From: Antedon mediterranea
Lineage: Eukaryota > Echinodermata > Crinoidea > Comatulida > Antedonidae
Length of the DNA stretch: 64,000 nucleotides
Direction: 5' to 3'
Assembly: GCF_964355755.1 (NCBI RefSeq)
Contig: NC_092674.1
Coordinates: 15,321,001-15,385,000 of the forward strand
A program made the translations under genes and the position numbers. The notes beneath the pieces are model-generated. The model was not told the DNA's origin, ran no database searches, and worked only from the letters and a program-made list of their open reading frames with translations. Of this stretch, positions 1-13,000 are shown piece after piece; position 1 is the stretch's first letter; each line of letters begins with the position of its first letter.

Positions 1-953
1 AGGCTTAGGCCTAGCGTTGTAGACACTACGACCACTAGGCCTAGCCAAGGCTTAGATAGATGCCCCAAAACCCAAAATCTGAATTCCAAAAAAACGGGCG
101 CTTCTTTATTTAGGCCTAATCCCTAATCAAATAATGTAGATAAATTATTAGCCTAGACCTTACTACTTGTTGCTCGATATAATGTTCGTGTTCTTTTGCG
201 CGAGAGTTTTTTAGCGTATTCGCAAATTCCGGATTTTTTGTTTCACAACTGTGCGGCAAGCATGTAGTGCATGGCCGGCAAGAACAGAGACACGTGTTTA
301 TGGGTTAACTGAAGTTCAGCGACCTGAAGTTATCCCAGGGACGTGTAATTATTGTACCATGCTCGGCGATCAGTTCGTAGAGTACAAAAATGTAAAACTA
401 GTAACATAATATAATTAAAGCAGGGTGACAAAACATTCAGCAATTAAAAATGATTTTGTTTGGGTCTATGTAGTTATACATTTTTAATTACTGCGTACTT
501 GTTTGTATTTTTAATCTGTGCAAAATAAAACGCTTGAATGGTCGCTATGTGAACTTTAAACTTGTACACTGTGCTGTGTAGCACGTTGTTCGCCATGACT
601 CACAAGCTGTAACAATGAATACCAGGGCAGGGTAGGCCTGGTATTGTGTTACAAATAAAGTAACGTACGTAACCACGGAAACATTTGCTGTAGTCTTTTG
701 TCTTATCTATATGAGGCTAGCTTGTCTGTTATTAACGATGTGCTAGGTAAAATGTTTTAGTACGAATTTTAGTTAGGCCTAGGCCTAATATAAATATCGT
801 AATGATTAATAAATAATAGTGGTGGTCGGCAGCCTGTAAATCCTGGTCGGAAATGTTGAGTGCTGGTCGGGGCCGACCAGCGTGGTGACATCCCCGTTTA
901 CTGTATAATGTGAGCATGAACTTGTATTTAAATACAATTGACAATAGGTTTAC
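1..953. other. Intron sequence after the last visible KDM6A exon
   Basis: No coding signal for the remaining KDM6A C-terminus was found on the minus strand. The stretch is AT-rich and carries several AGGCCTAG-type palindromes (around 1-60 and 775-790). A short segment at 820-895 repeats 'tggtcgg' and resembles the repeat around 46750-46810 that reads 'ggtggtcggccccg'. Confidence 0.5.
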
Positions 954-1080
954 CTCGCAATTAACACAATAATGTGCTGCTTCGTTCTTTGAGCGTCCAT
1001 GCCAATGTACTTTGATACCTTCATCTTTTAGGTTGTCAAGCAATAGCTGACATTTTCTTAAAGATCTCATCAGAACATCA
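954..1080 (-). CDS. KDM6A: KDM6A exon t, helical and first half of zinc module
   Basis: Encodes [38 protein letters not shown] and VNCE. The CxxC (C1243, C1246) is the first half of the GATA-like zinc site that helps UTX read the H3 tail. Donor GTAAACCT at 953. The second CxxC and C-terminus are not found between 1 and 953, so at least one more exon lies off the left edge. Confidence 0.95.
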
Positions 1081-4000
1081 CTGCAAATAAACACAAATAA
1101 TCATTCAAATTAACTAATTTAAATTTTTCTCATTTTCTCAAATACAACCTCTCTATTTACACGCTTTATTCATGTTTGTATTTGCCAAATCAAACACAGG
1201 GTCAATCAGTGAAGGCACATTCCAGATATTAAGAATCTAAATGTTTAGGAACATGAAAGTAATACTTACTTGACCATCTCAAAATATTCAGGATCAGACA
1301 CTTTTACATTTCTTGCCATGTTCCAGGAAAGGTGCATGAGTGGTACAATTGATTTGTAGTTTTGAAGTTTATTCCACTCGTAGCGTTCCATAGCAAGCTT
1401 AAACTGATAGGCCTTCAACGGGCCTACATTCCATGCTATGTTATTGCACCAACCCTGAAAGAAGAAAAAAATCACTCTTATTATGTGAAGTCTAAATTAC
1501 ACAACAAATGCAATTTATATTATAGTTATTTAACTTGAATAGCTATCAAGCTAAGTTTTACATTACCAATGTTATATTAATTTCAAGTAATTTTGAATTG
1601 ATTTTAGGACAGAATAGACACCTACCTTGCTACCTACACAACATAGAATCTACAGGACACAAAATGTAAAAACTTTACTCCAACTATATCAATGGTTTAA
1701 TACATATACAATTCATGATGCTATATTGATTGAATGTCAAAAAGACAAGACATTATAACCTACCACAGCTTGAACCCAGTGAACAGCTCCAGCATTCACC
1801 CAGACCAAGTCACCAGGCCGCTGCACAAACCTATACACAGGTACATTTTCCTCATACAGATCTTCCAGTACTGGCCACCATGAACCAGTTAAAAAGTTAA
1901 TGCCATTTCTAAAATAAAACAACATATCTTTAATGTCTACAATAAAATAAATGTATAATGCACTATACTACTTTTTCTCATTTTAATAATACCCAAGTAT
2001 ATGCTTGTAATTACAATTTTTGATTGATGTTTTGATCAGTTTTGTATTTTTTCATGTCAGTTTCAAATGTATTTTCATTTTACTTATTATAGACAAAACA
2101 GTATCAGTAGTAACAGTATACAAATAATGAATGTTTATGAGTGTAATGGTACAAATAATGGCATCAGGTGAATGATGAAAGGTTATATTTAAACAAGACG
2201 AAGCCGAGTTGAAATATAATGTCATTATTTGTACCATTACACGAATATAATACATTCATTATTTGTTTTATATAACATCTAAATATATTCCTGTCATTTG
2301 AATCAGATTGAATAAAAGGTAGGCCTACATTTCATTCGATTTACATTGAAATTTTTTTTCGAAATTCGAAAACATATTTACATTGCAAAACAAAACAATA
2401 TATATTTGGTTTTTATAGTAAATGTTATATTTATTTTGATTTTATAATCCTACTGTAGTAGTTAATTATGTCAACAAACTCCCAAACAATCCAAGGCCTA
2501 GCTAGGCTATAAAGGGCCTAGCCCTAGAGAGCTAGGCTAGAAAAAAGCAGCGATACCATTACAAAACTTTGCCAGGCCATTGAAACTGATCTAGGCTATT
2601 GTACAATTGTTCCAATAAATTATTCAAAATCATACATATGATCTAAAGCTAAGTTAAATTTAAAAATCACAAAACAAGAGTTTAATGTGTCAATATTTGT
2701 TATTGTTAACAAAATAGGCGGAGCTGTTAGATTTTACGTTTAGAGAATCACAGTAATGGTCGTAAATTTGTTTTTCATACATGAAAACATTTTTTTTTTC
2801 GTATGCTAAAAATAAAGACAGAAAGTACTATTGAAAGACTGTTCAATAGTGCATACTATTGCACGCCATCAAATGACTGGAATTTATTTAGGTGTTATAT
2901 AATAATCAATATTGCTCACAAACAAAGTAAAATTTATTTTTTACTTTATTATTTACAATGCCCATCATATCTAATTAGAATACAAAAAATAAATTCTAAT
3001 ATACACACAAATCATCTAGGTAATCTCACAGATCCAACTGCTAGATCTGTCAGGCATATGTTCTATTCCTCTTATCTTTTAGTAGAGAGGCCAAATACAC
3101 AAAGGTCCTCTATAAAAAGTTTGGGGGGCATTTTTTGTTAATAGCAGGCAACCATGTTGAATGTATCCTTTGTGGGGTGACAAAAACGATAGGGGTGGAT
3201 GCCATCTTCAGTTTTGGGTTTTAACACGTTCACTGCCACGGCGTATTTATACGTCAAAAATTGCGTGTCGCTACTTGCCAAGACGTAATACTACGTCAAA
3301 ATCGTAGCACTTTTGTATTGTATGTAGAATCGCTGGCAGTGGTGATTGGAACAGGAATTATCGCATGGCAGTTTATGAATGATGTACGTAAACGATAATC
3401 TAAAAATAAATGTCATATGTATGTTTGTGTTTATTCCCTCATGCATTGAATATGGCGCCCTCACACTCAATATAATCATCTCAAACGGGACTTGGCACTG
3501 GGACAGAAATTACGGAAAATGCCTTGGCAGTCAATGTGTTAAGGTCAGTTTATGTGGTCAAGAGGTCAAACAAGGTCAAAATATAGGATTTTTTTTTATT
3601 CACGGAAAATCATCTACATCATCAGATCTATCCACAAAGGTATATCTGAAGATCAACTGATGCTTCATATTATAGTAATTATGAGATAAACATTTAATTT
3701 TACACATAAAAACATAGGAAATTAAATATAAAAGTGTCATTTTCTCAAAATGTTGTTTTCACATATTTCTGTAAAGTACACACAGTTTTTTAATAGGCTT
3801 TTCCCAGTCTGTTGTAAATTTGTCTTTTTCATGTTGTCCACCAGTCATCGTTTTGATTTTTGTCGGAAAAAATAGGTCAAGTGTTATATGTATGAAACGC
3901 CATATGTGCCAAAAGATTGGTCTTTTACTATAATATTAATATTACCTATAATAATGTAATACAGTAATATTTAGAAATTTGTTTTTAGAAAAATTATTAA

Positions 4001-7000
4001 TATTACCTATAATAATGTAATAATACTTAGAAATTTGTTTTTAGAAAAATTTCGAAAACAGAGACCCCCTATATGACCTAATGTCGAGATGTTTTTGTTT
4101 GGGTCAGAGACCCCCTATAATGTAATTATTTATACATTTTTTTAATTATTTCAATGATACAAGTTTTTATTGAAGCTTGTTGTTTCAAGAAATCTCGAAA
4201 GAGAAACCTGGGTATCGAGTCTTTGTTTTCAAAAACCCTAACTATTGGACTTTATCAAGGTTGGAAGGAGTGGTAATTGGGGACTTCTTCTTGAGGCCTT
4301 CGCATCTATGCTATCATGGCTGACGATGATAACAAATATAAAACTCCTTAAGTAATTAAGAAGTCCTTTATACACATGGATAAAGACGGTTTTATTTTCA
4401 TTACGTTACGTACTGTGTCCAGGTATGAAATCCATTTCTCCAAAAAGACATAAACGCACTTGAAGAGGACAACGTCATGCGACAAATCAAATTGCAGCTA
4501 TCAATTCTTATTCATATGAAGATCGTTTAAAGTTTCTTGGCCTAACAACCCTGTATGACAGACGATTTCATGGTGACTTGATTGACAATTTTCAAAAGAT
4601 TTCGAGGGTGTAGCCAAGGAAGACTTCCTTCAAATGAGATGCAATCTAAGCAGAAATACACGAGGACATCAGCTTAGACTTTTTAAACCTAAATTTCACA
4701 AAGGACTGATAGGAGATCCACTTTTTCACAATTAGTAATTATATATTTTAATAGTTTGCCAACCAAAATCGTCATTTCTGAAACCACCAACACATTTAAA
4801 AACCGATTGGATTCGTTGTAGAAATGAGGTTAAAAGGGTAAACAAATTTACCTATCTAAACTATCAGAACCAATATTCTAAACACTGAGTGGATGATTGA
4901 TCAATTCAAAATAGAATCATTGGTATAACAAGAAACGCTGTAATTGATTGATAGATTCTGCATGACATTGTCAGACTGATCACGAATCACACATAATACA
5001 CAATATTCTTTCGAACTGACAGATGATAAGGAAGATCTTATATTTAAAATAACAACTTATTGAAAGAAAAAAAACAGTAGAACTTAGAACTTCATGAGCT
5101 ACTGAGAAAGCATCGCTCTAAACCTTTGCGGATTTCTATAAGGCAACTGTTTCGATAAAGTATATAAAAACTGAAAGAAAATCTGCTGATCAACCATTGG
5201 AGTATGATCATAACCCAATTTTAATATCTTTAACCAAATATGACTTCACATATCTTGATGGATGGCGTTGAAATACCCACAGATGTTCCAGAAGAAAACT
5301 TACAGTAAAAACATGATGGTCATGCACTATAGGATGCAGTAAACATGGCTGTAAACATTTGGTGACTATGCAAGTATTTATGCAAGTTACCTAGATATTT
5401 CGTCATTTTGTTGTATTTGATCATTACATTGGAAAGGGGTGGATAAAAGCAGTGACACGATTGAAAGGATAGTCCCAATGTACTAATCTGTACTTTCGTA
5501 TGTGTTTTGGGCCACACTCATCGGTTTGGAGGAGAACAAATATCACAAAGTTTTTAGACATTCTTTATGTCAATAACAAAGAGCTTGCAATTATACATGA
5601 AAGTTGATGTTAATTAATGATATGCACTTTGTAACAGTAGCCTTCAAAAGTATGGACGATGTCTGGTATAGTGAACAATAAAGTGGTTGAAAACCTATTA
5701 AGAATAATCTAACCAGCTTCCATGCCATTACAGGTTGCAGCACGTCATTATTTGCTGGTTATGGGAAGAGGTCATACTGGAAATCATTTGTAACGCATCC
5801 ACTCCTTGTAAATGGAATTGATTAAGATTAAGACTTTCCACGTACAGTGTACACTAAAGTTTAATATTGCCAAATATATGGTACTCTTGAGCAGAACTGT
5901 ATAATAACGACTACTCTTTGGTGCTACCTCCATCTAGACTCAGTGACTATATACCATTAACACTAGTGATATATATTTCCCTTAAATATTAAGTATTTCA
6001 CTTCACTCAATAAATATTTAAGTACCTGTATTTCTACTTCGGGAAACACTTAAAATAAAAAAAACTCGCCTATGGTGAATACAGACATCATAGAACCTAA
6101 ACATACGAGCCAACTATCAGGCAGAGCTATCAGTATGTGGCCTAAATGAATCGGGTTGTTTGGAAGCCCCTAACCCAGTTGTCAGTTTGGAACTTGTTAC
6201 ATGTGTATGTAAACTAAAGAGCCAGATGAAGTTGTTACAGAAAGCATGCATATGTGGTTGCGATTCAATCGTTTGCCGTTACCCAGATGGCCAGTAGGCA
6301 TTATATATCAGTGCTTGAAGAAATACCCACCTCAGAGCGTTACCTCCTTCCATCCCTGAAAAATTTTCGAATATTTGGCATGTGCCCATGCCGCCCATTA
6401 CTCCCCACCCACAAACCCTCTCCGTTTTTAAATGAAATTTAAGACATTCCAGTAGGCCTCCAATTTCGGTTATTTTGATACTCTAGGACTCATCCTCTCC
6501 ATTCCTTGAACACCTTCCAGGAGTGACTCAAAAAGTTTAAAATCTTCCCAGTACAATTCTGGTCTTTTTGACACCACACTATAACCATCAGCCCCAGGCT
6601 ATCATGAAAATTATATTTATTTCAATTATTAATACCGATAATTAACAGGTCTGTGCTCTATTTGACCTTATGACCTTGAAATGACCTTTAAACTTGTAAG
6701 TTGAAAAATTGATGAACTTTACCATCTACAGCAATATGTTAATAATGATCCAATAATGGTTACATTTCTTTTAATTAGCTTATATGTTGTTGAAAACAGC
6801 TTAAACCTCTATTTTACCATATTTGACCTTATAACCTTGAAAATGACCTTTGACCTGAAATTTGAGAGCGGCATCCACCCCTATCTTTTTTGTCATCCCA
6901 TAAGGAATATATTCCACATGGTTGCCTGCTATTAACAGAAAATGCCCCCCATGATGAAAAAGCTCACATTGGCCGCCCTACTATTTTAAACAAACGCCAA

Positions 7001-10000
7001 TTTATTTGTTTACTTTTATAATTTATTTATTTTCTAATAATAATGATATTAAATATTATAATTTATAAATCATTCTTGATGAATTACCTTTCACACAAGC
7101 TGTGAATAACTCCCCAGTAAGGCTCAGGAACGGCAAACCATTCGCAGTCGCCAGGTCCAATATTAATATTTACAGAACAAAAGTTGTTATTTTCTTGATG
7201 ACCTAAAGTACATAAATAAAGCAATTAATAGGTAATAATACACTAACCTTGTCTATAATAAATTCAATGTCAATAAAATTAACTTTAAAGAAAAATAATG
7301 TTGATGTTAGAAAGAGGAGGTGAAGGATTTGTAATTATTTATGTAAATTATTATAGAAATAAAAGGTTTCTATAATACCATGGAAGTATTAAAAATTTAC
7401 TTCCTACTTAATAATACATAGTTTTTAAACCTTTTTATTATTAAGAAGGAAGTATTTAAAAATGGTCAACAATGCAATAAAACATAGGAACAATGTATTT
7501 GTAATTCTACACTATAAAAGCACATGATAAACAATAGAAACATGAGGGTACAACATCATGACCAACAAAGAATGTTAATTGTTTCAAACAGACAAAGAGC
7601 TGATGGTTCTGAGCTGAGAATGCTTTGTTATTCTGTGTTTTACATTAGGACAAGTTTAGGCCTCGCAAATTGATTGAATTTGATCAAAAACCTCCAATTT
7701 CATGCTATTTCACTATTTTTCGACTTTAGCAATTTTTCGACTGTATGTTATATTTAGGATGTTTTACGGAGTTTTTCTTTAAAATTAGAATTGTTTGTTG
7801 GATTAAAAAAAAAAATGCAATCGACTAACCTGGTGTTCTACTTCCCGGAACCTTCATGTACAGCTGGACAGTGTTCATACCTAGAATCTGGTAGCCTACA
7901 TGAGATAACATGTTAGCAGCTGACACTATCCGGGTGAACACGGGTAGTTTAGACAACTCATGTAATTGCTTCTTCCACCTGTACAACACACAATTTATTA
8001 AGCATTAAATAGTTACACCAAGTCACTTGCCAAGTTCTTTATGATTCGTGTACATCAACTGGTTTCATTGACTCAACTATGAATTCATTCTGATGTGCAT
8101 AACATTCTTAACATAAAACTCAAATTGTACAAACACAAAACAAACGTCATAATTATGCAAATAAATATTTTAAATATTAAATATAAAGTTCATAATGATG
8201 GCCTAATTCTTTGAAATTTTGATTGATCCTTCAATTTATGAATAAAAAAATTAAAAGCATTCAACAGCATAAACTATACATCATTAAGCAGTTAATATTT
8301 ATTAGAAAGTGTAGGACAATACCCATTATGGATTGTACCATTTTTAGAGAGGAGGGTTGTTCACTTGTCTTTTTATCAATCTCTAAGAGACCAAAATTAC
8401 ATGGTTACTTCCTATTATATACCTTTGAATTTTACTTTATGTAATCTACCTTATATTGTAGGGATTCATAAAAAAACACAAGCCAACACCTAACATTGCT
8501 ATTCAGCCACCACTCTAACAGTCCATTATGGGTGGTTCCCGATTCAGCCACCACTCTAACAGTCCATTATGGGTGGTTCCCACGTTTTTGTCTGATTTGT
8601 TTATACAGTTTGAAATTTTAAAGGAATACATACTTCTTTTCATCTGAAAGATCTACATTTGTGCCAAACTTGAGCATTTTGAATTCCCTCTCAGTAGTTC
8701 TTTTCCTAAGAAAACAAAAGATAGTAATATTAAGTTATGCTGACAACATTCTATCTCTGTTTAGTAGTGTGCATACTGTATTGCCCATCTTTTGCATACA
8801 AAGCCTGCACATTATATTTACTGGGTGGAGTTGAAAATAGTCATGTTGACAATTATTTTAACTACCAAGTTCACAGTAAAGGAAATATGTAAGAATGATG
8901 AATGTGATGTTAATTAAGCATTCATTTGAAATATTCTTATTCTTTATTGCCATGCAAAAAAATAAGCAGCCACAGTGGCAGGAAACACCAAAAGGAATTA
9001 AATCTCTATGGCTCTAAGAGTCAGTGCTACCCTCTTACTGAGTAGCACATTAAGATAAGATATAACATTTCAATAAACATTAAAAATATATAAATCATTT
9101 TATAAAAACTTGCAGCACCTAAAAGAAAAATGCATAAACTTTACTCAGAGAAGATATTCATTTTAAGTTAAAACAAAAATGTTGGGAAATTATCAATTAT
9201 AAAGAAGTCTGTATGATGAATTTCTTCATGGTCCTGTTTGCTCTGTATATGATTGATGAATATTTGTTACACTGAAGTATAGAATACAAAATGAGAAGTT
9301 GTATGTACCTTTTATTTGAACTTTGGTCAAAATCTGGGTTGTGATAATCTTGCGAATTTCTCTCTGCTTCTTCCTATAAATAGGGTAAAAATACAGGCTT
9401 CAAATTATTTTACACATTCTTATTATAGATTTTGGGTAACATATAGAAAAACATTTAACACAGTACAGTTGTACTACTATCAGTTGTACTACTATCAGTT
9501 GTACTACTATAAGAAAGATTTTAAAGTAATTATTTATTCATTCTGAATTTTAGAAAGATATAATGCCATGTGAATACAAAAGTAACTATTGTGGTCTTTT
9601 CAATAGAGGGCACTGCACAACATCAAGCAATGCTACTCCCAGCCACCAATAACAACTAGTCATTACCAGAAGAGGATCTAATGTGAATAGAGGGCACTGC
9701 ACAACATCAAGCAATGCTACTCCCAGCCACCAATAACAACTAGTCATTACCAGAAGAGGATCTAATGTGAATAGAGGGCACTGCACAACATCAAGCAATG
9801 CTACTCCCAGCCACCAATAACAACTAGTCATTACCAGAAGAGGATCTAATGTGAATAGAGGGCACTGCACAACATCAAGTAATGCTACTCCCAGCCACCA
9901 ATAACAACTAGTCATTACCAGAAGAGGATCTAATGTGAATAGAGGGCACTGCACAACATCAAGCAATGCTACTCCCAGCCACCAATAACAACTAGTCATT

Positions 10001-13000
10001 ACCAGAAGAGGATCTAATGTGAATAGATCCAAACTTTGCACGTACCTAATTACTGGTTTATCTTTAAATATGTATACATTTACATTATATAAAACCAGAC
10101 AACATTTTCGAAGATTAATCAATTTAAAATCTATAACATAGATTTTTAGTTCATATCTATATAAGAATTCTTTATATGGTGTTTGAAAGGCTAAAGATAA
10201 TTTTTAACATTATTAGGAAACTTATATAACATTCTATAAATGAGAGTTTATTACTATATGTATAAAACCAACTGCAACTAGATTTAATTCATCGCTATGA
10301 CGAAATTATAGGTTATATGCATTGATTTAAATAAAGACAATTTATTTTTAAAATACATTGCTTGATCAATTTTGTCAGAATCTTTAATTATTTATAATAC
10401 TGTATATGAAGATAGGATCTTGCTAATGCATATACAATAGCCGGTTTCACAATCTGATCAAAGATCCCTCCGCGTATAATGTGATAAACCACCCTTGTTA
10501 CATAATAATAAAGACATAAGTTACTTTTTAAATTTGTCGTTATAAATCATGTGTATAATCTATACAATAAGAAATAAAATTGAACAAACAATATGGACAT
10601 AAAAACAAATCTTTTTTTCATTTCGTCTCCTAAGGTGAGACTCGATATCGGTTCCTTGAATGCCATAGACATGAGCACAGACCACCGAGCCATATACAAT
10701 TGACTAAAAGTTGAAGAAAGATTCCTCTGTGTATTTACTATGCAGTAAGCACTTTGGTGCAGATAGATTATTACATACTGCTATGAATCATAAATAATTT
10801 ATGATGACATCTTTAGAAATTAAAAAAAAAAAGCACAAAATAGTGCTAAGGAAAGAATAAATAAATAAATAAAGATTCTGACAGAATCAATAAGGTTAGG
10901 TTAACCTAATTAAGGAGGGAAAATATGTATTGATCAACAGTACATTATGACATACCCTGAGTGACTCCTGGAATGAAGATGCCTGGTATTGAGCATATTT
11001 TGCAATAGTTGTAAACGATCGATTGCTATTACACTTCCAGACCTTCTTCAGTCCAGCCATATCCCAGTTTTCATCTGGTGGCTGCTGGCGTTGTGTACGT
11101 ACTTCCACGGTATGCTCACTGTTAGCTTCAACCAGTGTCTTGGTAGAGAACAGGCCGAGGTCTAACTTTAAGGCTGCAGCCAGACCTCTGATTACTGTGA
11201 TAGGCTGGTTAGGTTGTAAGCAATGGTGAGCCAGTGCTTCTGAATATGCATCATGCTTTGATTCAATCTGAAATATGCATTATTATACAAATGACAAAGT
11301 ACGTATATACCGAATTCCTTTTCCTGTAAATAGGACAGTATGCTCGGCTACAAAAAAGACATTTTTCTTGAGCGGTACTACAATTACCTAAATAAAATTT
11401 ATGAGTGCCAGAATGCAATGTAAATGCACAAATGGTTCTTTTACTGTTTTAGGTAATTTGAAGCAAAGTCATTGATCTTCTGTCAACACTTTAAATTATA
11501 GTAATGAGATGACTCATTTGGGAGGGGAAATTAAACATTATGAGACAGTGAAAAAAAAATACAACCAAATATACTTACAAAAACACTAGGTGTTGGTGGA
11601 TTAAGTTGATCTTTGGGTAAAGGAGGATACGGATTTGGTGGTGGGGTTGGTGGTGGTAGCTTATCAAGATAATAATTGGAACATCGAATGCCATTCTTAT
11701 TGCGACAAGATTCTATTATAGCTGCAGCACAGCTGTAGACTTTATTTGATGAATGCGAGTTGTCAATACTTGGATTACTTGTCTTGATGACCTAATATAG
11801 AACACTCATGGTTACTTTCTTGGTTTAATATTTGAATACAAGACAAAATAATAAATTAGACTAAAGTGATAAGTTAGTGTTTATGGAGACATAATCTTCA
11901 AGAAGTAATTAAAAAATGTTGAATAAAACCACACACACATTGAAACCTAGGCATACGTTTTTTTTTACCTTATCATGAGCAATATTTCCATTAATGTGAC
12001 CATCAACTGGAGCTGTTCCTGCCTCACTACGAGGAGACTTGGCTTCATTACTACGTGGCGTGCTTACATTTTCAACTGGTTCCCTCTGGGTTGGCGACAC
12101 AAGATTTGATATTGTTCTAGGCGAGTGAATCAGAGAGTGCTGTGTAGGAGATGTCCCAACTTGCGGGGTACTGTTCAATAAACTTTTCTCCACATTTGTC
12201 TGATTCTGTAACATAGAATCCTCACTTATCCGTCTTGCATCTGGACCAGCCTGAGAAGCAAGTTTCTCTGCCCTAATTGTAGTACTGTAAGGGTTGTCTG
12301 ACAAAATTTGTGCCGATGGACTTTGGCCAACGGATGATGCAGCATGTGTTTGTACAGGACTCATTGCACCGCTTAATTCCTCTCCTTGAGTTAGTGATGC
12401 AAGCATACTATCTGCTATTTCCTGTGGGGATAACTTAGTTCTAATTTCACCTTCAGATTTGGACTTGAATTCTGCTAGTTTCTGAGAAATATCTGGACTA
12501 GGTGGTGCTATTACATTAGGTGCAGGATGCTGATGTGGGCTCTGAAGGCTCATTGTTCCTGCTAAAGACATCGGGTTTTGAGTATGTGATGACGGACTGT
12601 TCATTGTTGCTTTTGGTGACACCACAGATCCCTGTTCAACAGATGTTGGTGAAAACACAACTTTTTGAGGTAGGTCTACTTTTGAATCTGGGAATGACAG
12701 AGCATCACTGTGCATGCCAATGGCAAGCACTGGACCAGAAGTTGATGAAGGCACAAGTCCATGCCCATTAGGTAACATTGTTTTTTGTATCGATTCACTG
12801 GACACAACTCTCCCACTAGGCAATGACGTCGTCATTATTGCAGGGTTTCCTGTCTGCAAGTTGGTGGTTGTATTCGTTTGCTGAATATTGCTCAAATTAA
12901 CTGAATTTGGTTGTTGCACATTCAATCCACCTGCTATACCATCAGATTGCTGTATTTTTAGCATCTGTAAACGACAACAATTGTAAAGAATGAAAGAAAA

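Larger units (their letters stand above)
3123..6950 (+). mobile_element. Long inverted-repeat element carrying a decayed gene
   Basis: Ends are GGGGGGCATTTT at 3123 and AAAATGCCCCCC at 6950. The match continues inward for about 90 bases (TAATAGCAGGCAACCATGT; GATAGGGGTGGATGCC) before a piggyBac-like insertion interrupts the left arm, then resumes as GGTCA-rich sequence. The interior has plus-strand remnants of a multicopy metazoan gene family and a LINE fragment. No clean target duplication is visible. It lies within the KDM6A intron 7087-1909. It is probably a DNA transposon; the superfamily is not assigned. Confidence 0.7.

Noticed and set aside
1-953. Final KDM6A exon with the second zinc CxxC
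   Set aside because: I searched the minus strand for the HCQDCARK-like block and found nothing resembling it; the exon must lie further left.
9586-10122. 178-codon minus-strand open frame with repeated [12 protein letters not shown]
   Set aside because: Product of the five-copy 84-bp tandem repeat inside an intron.
12520-12771. Plus-strand 83-codon open frame
   Set aside because: Antisense shadow of the large KDM6A exon k.
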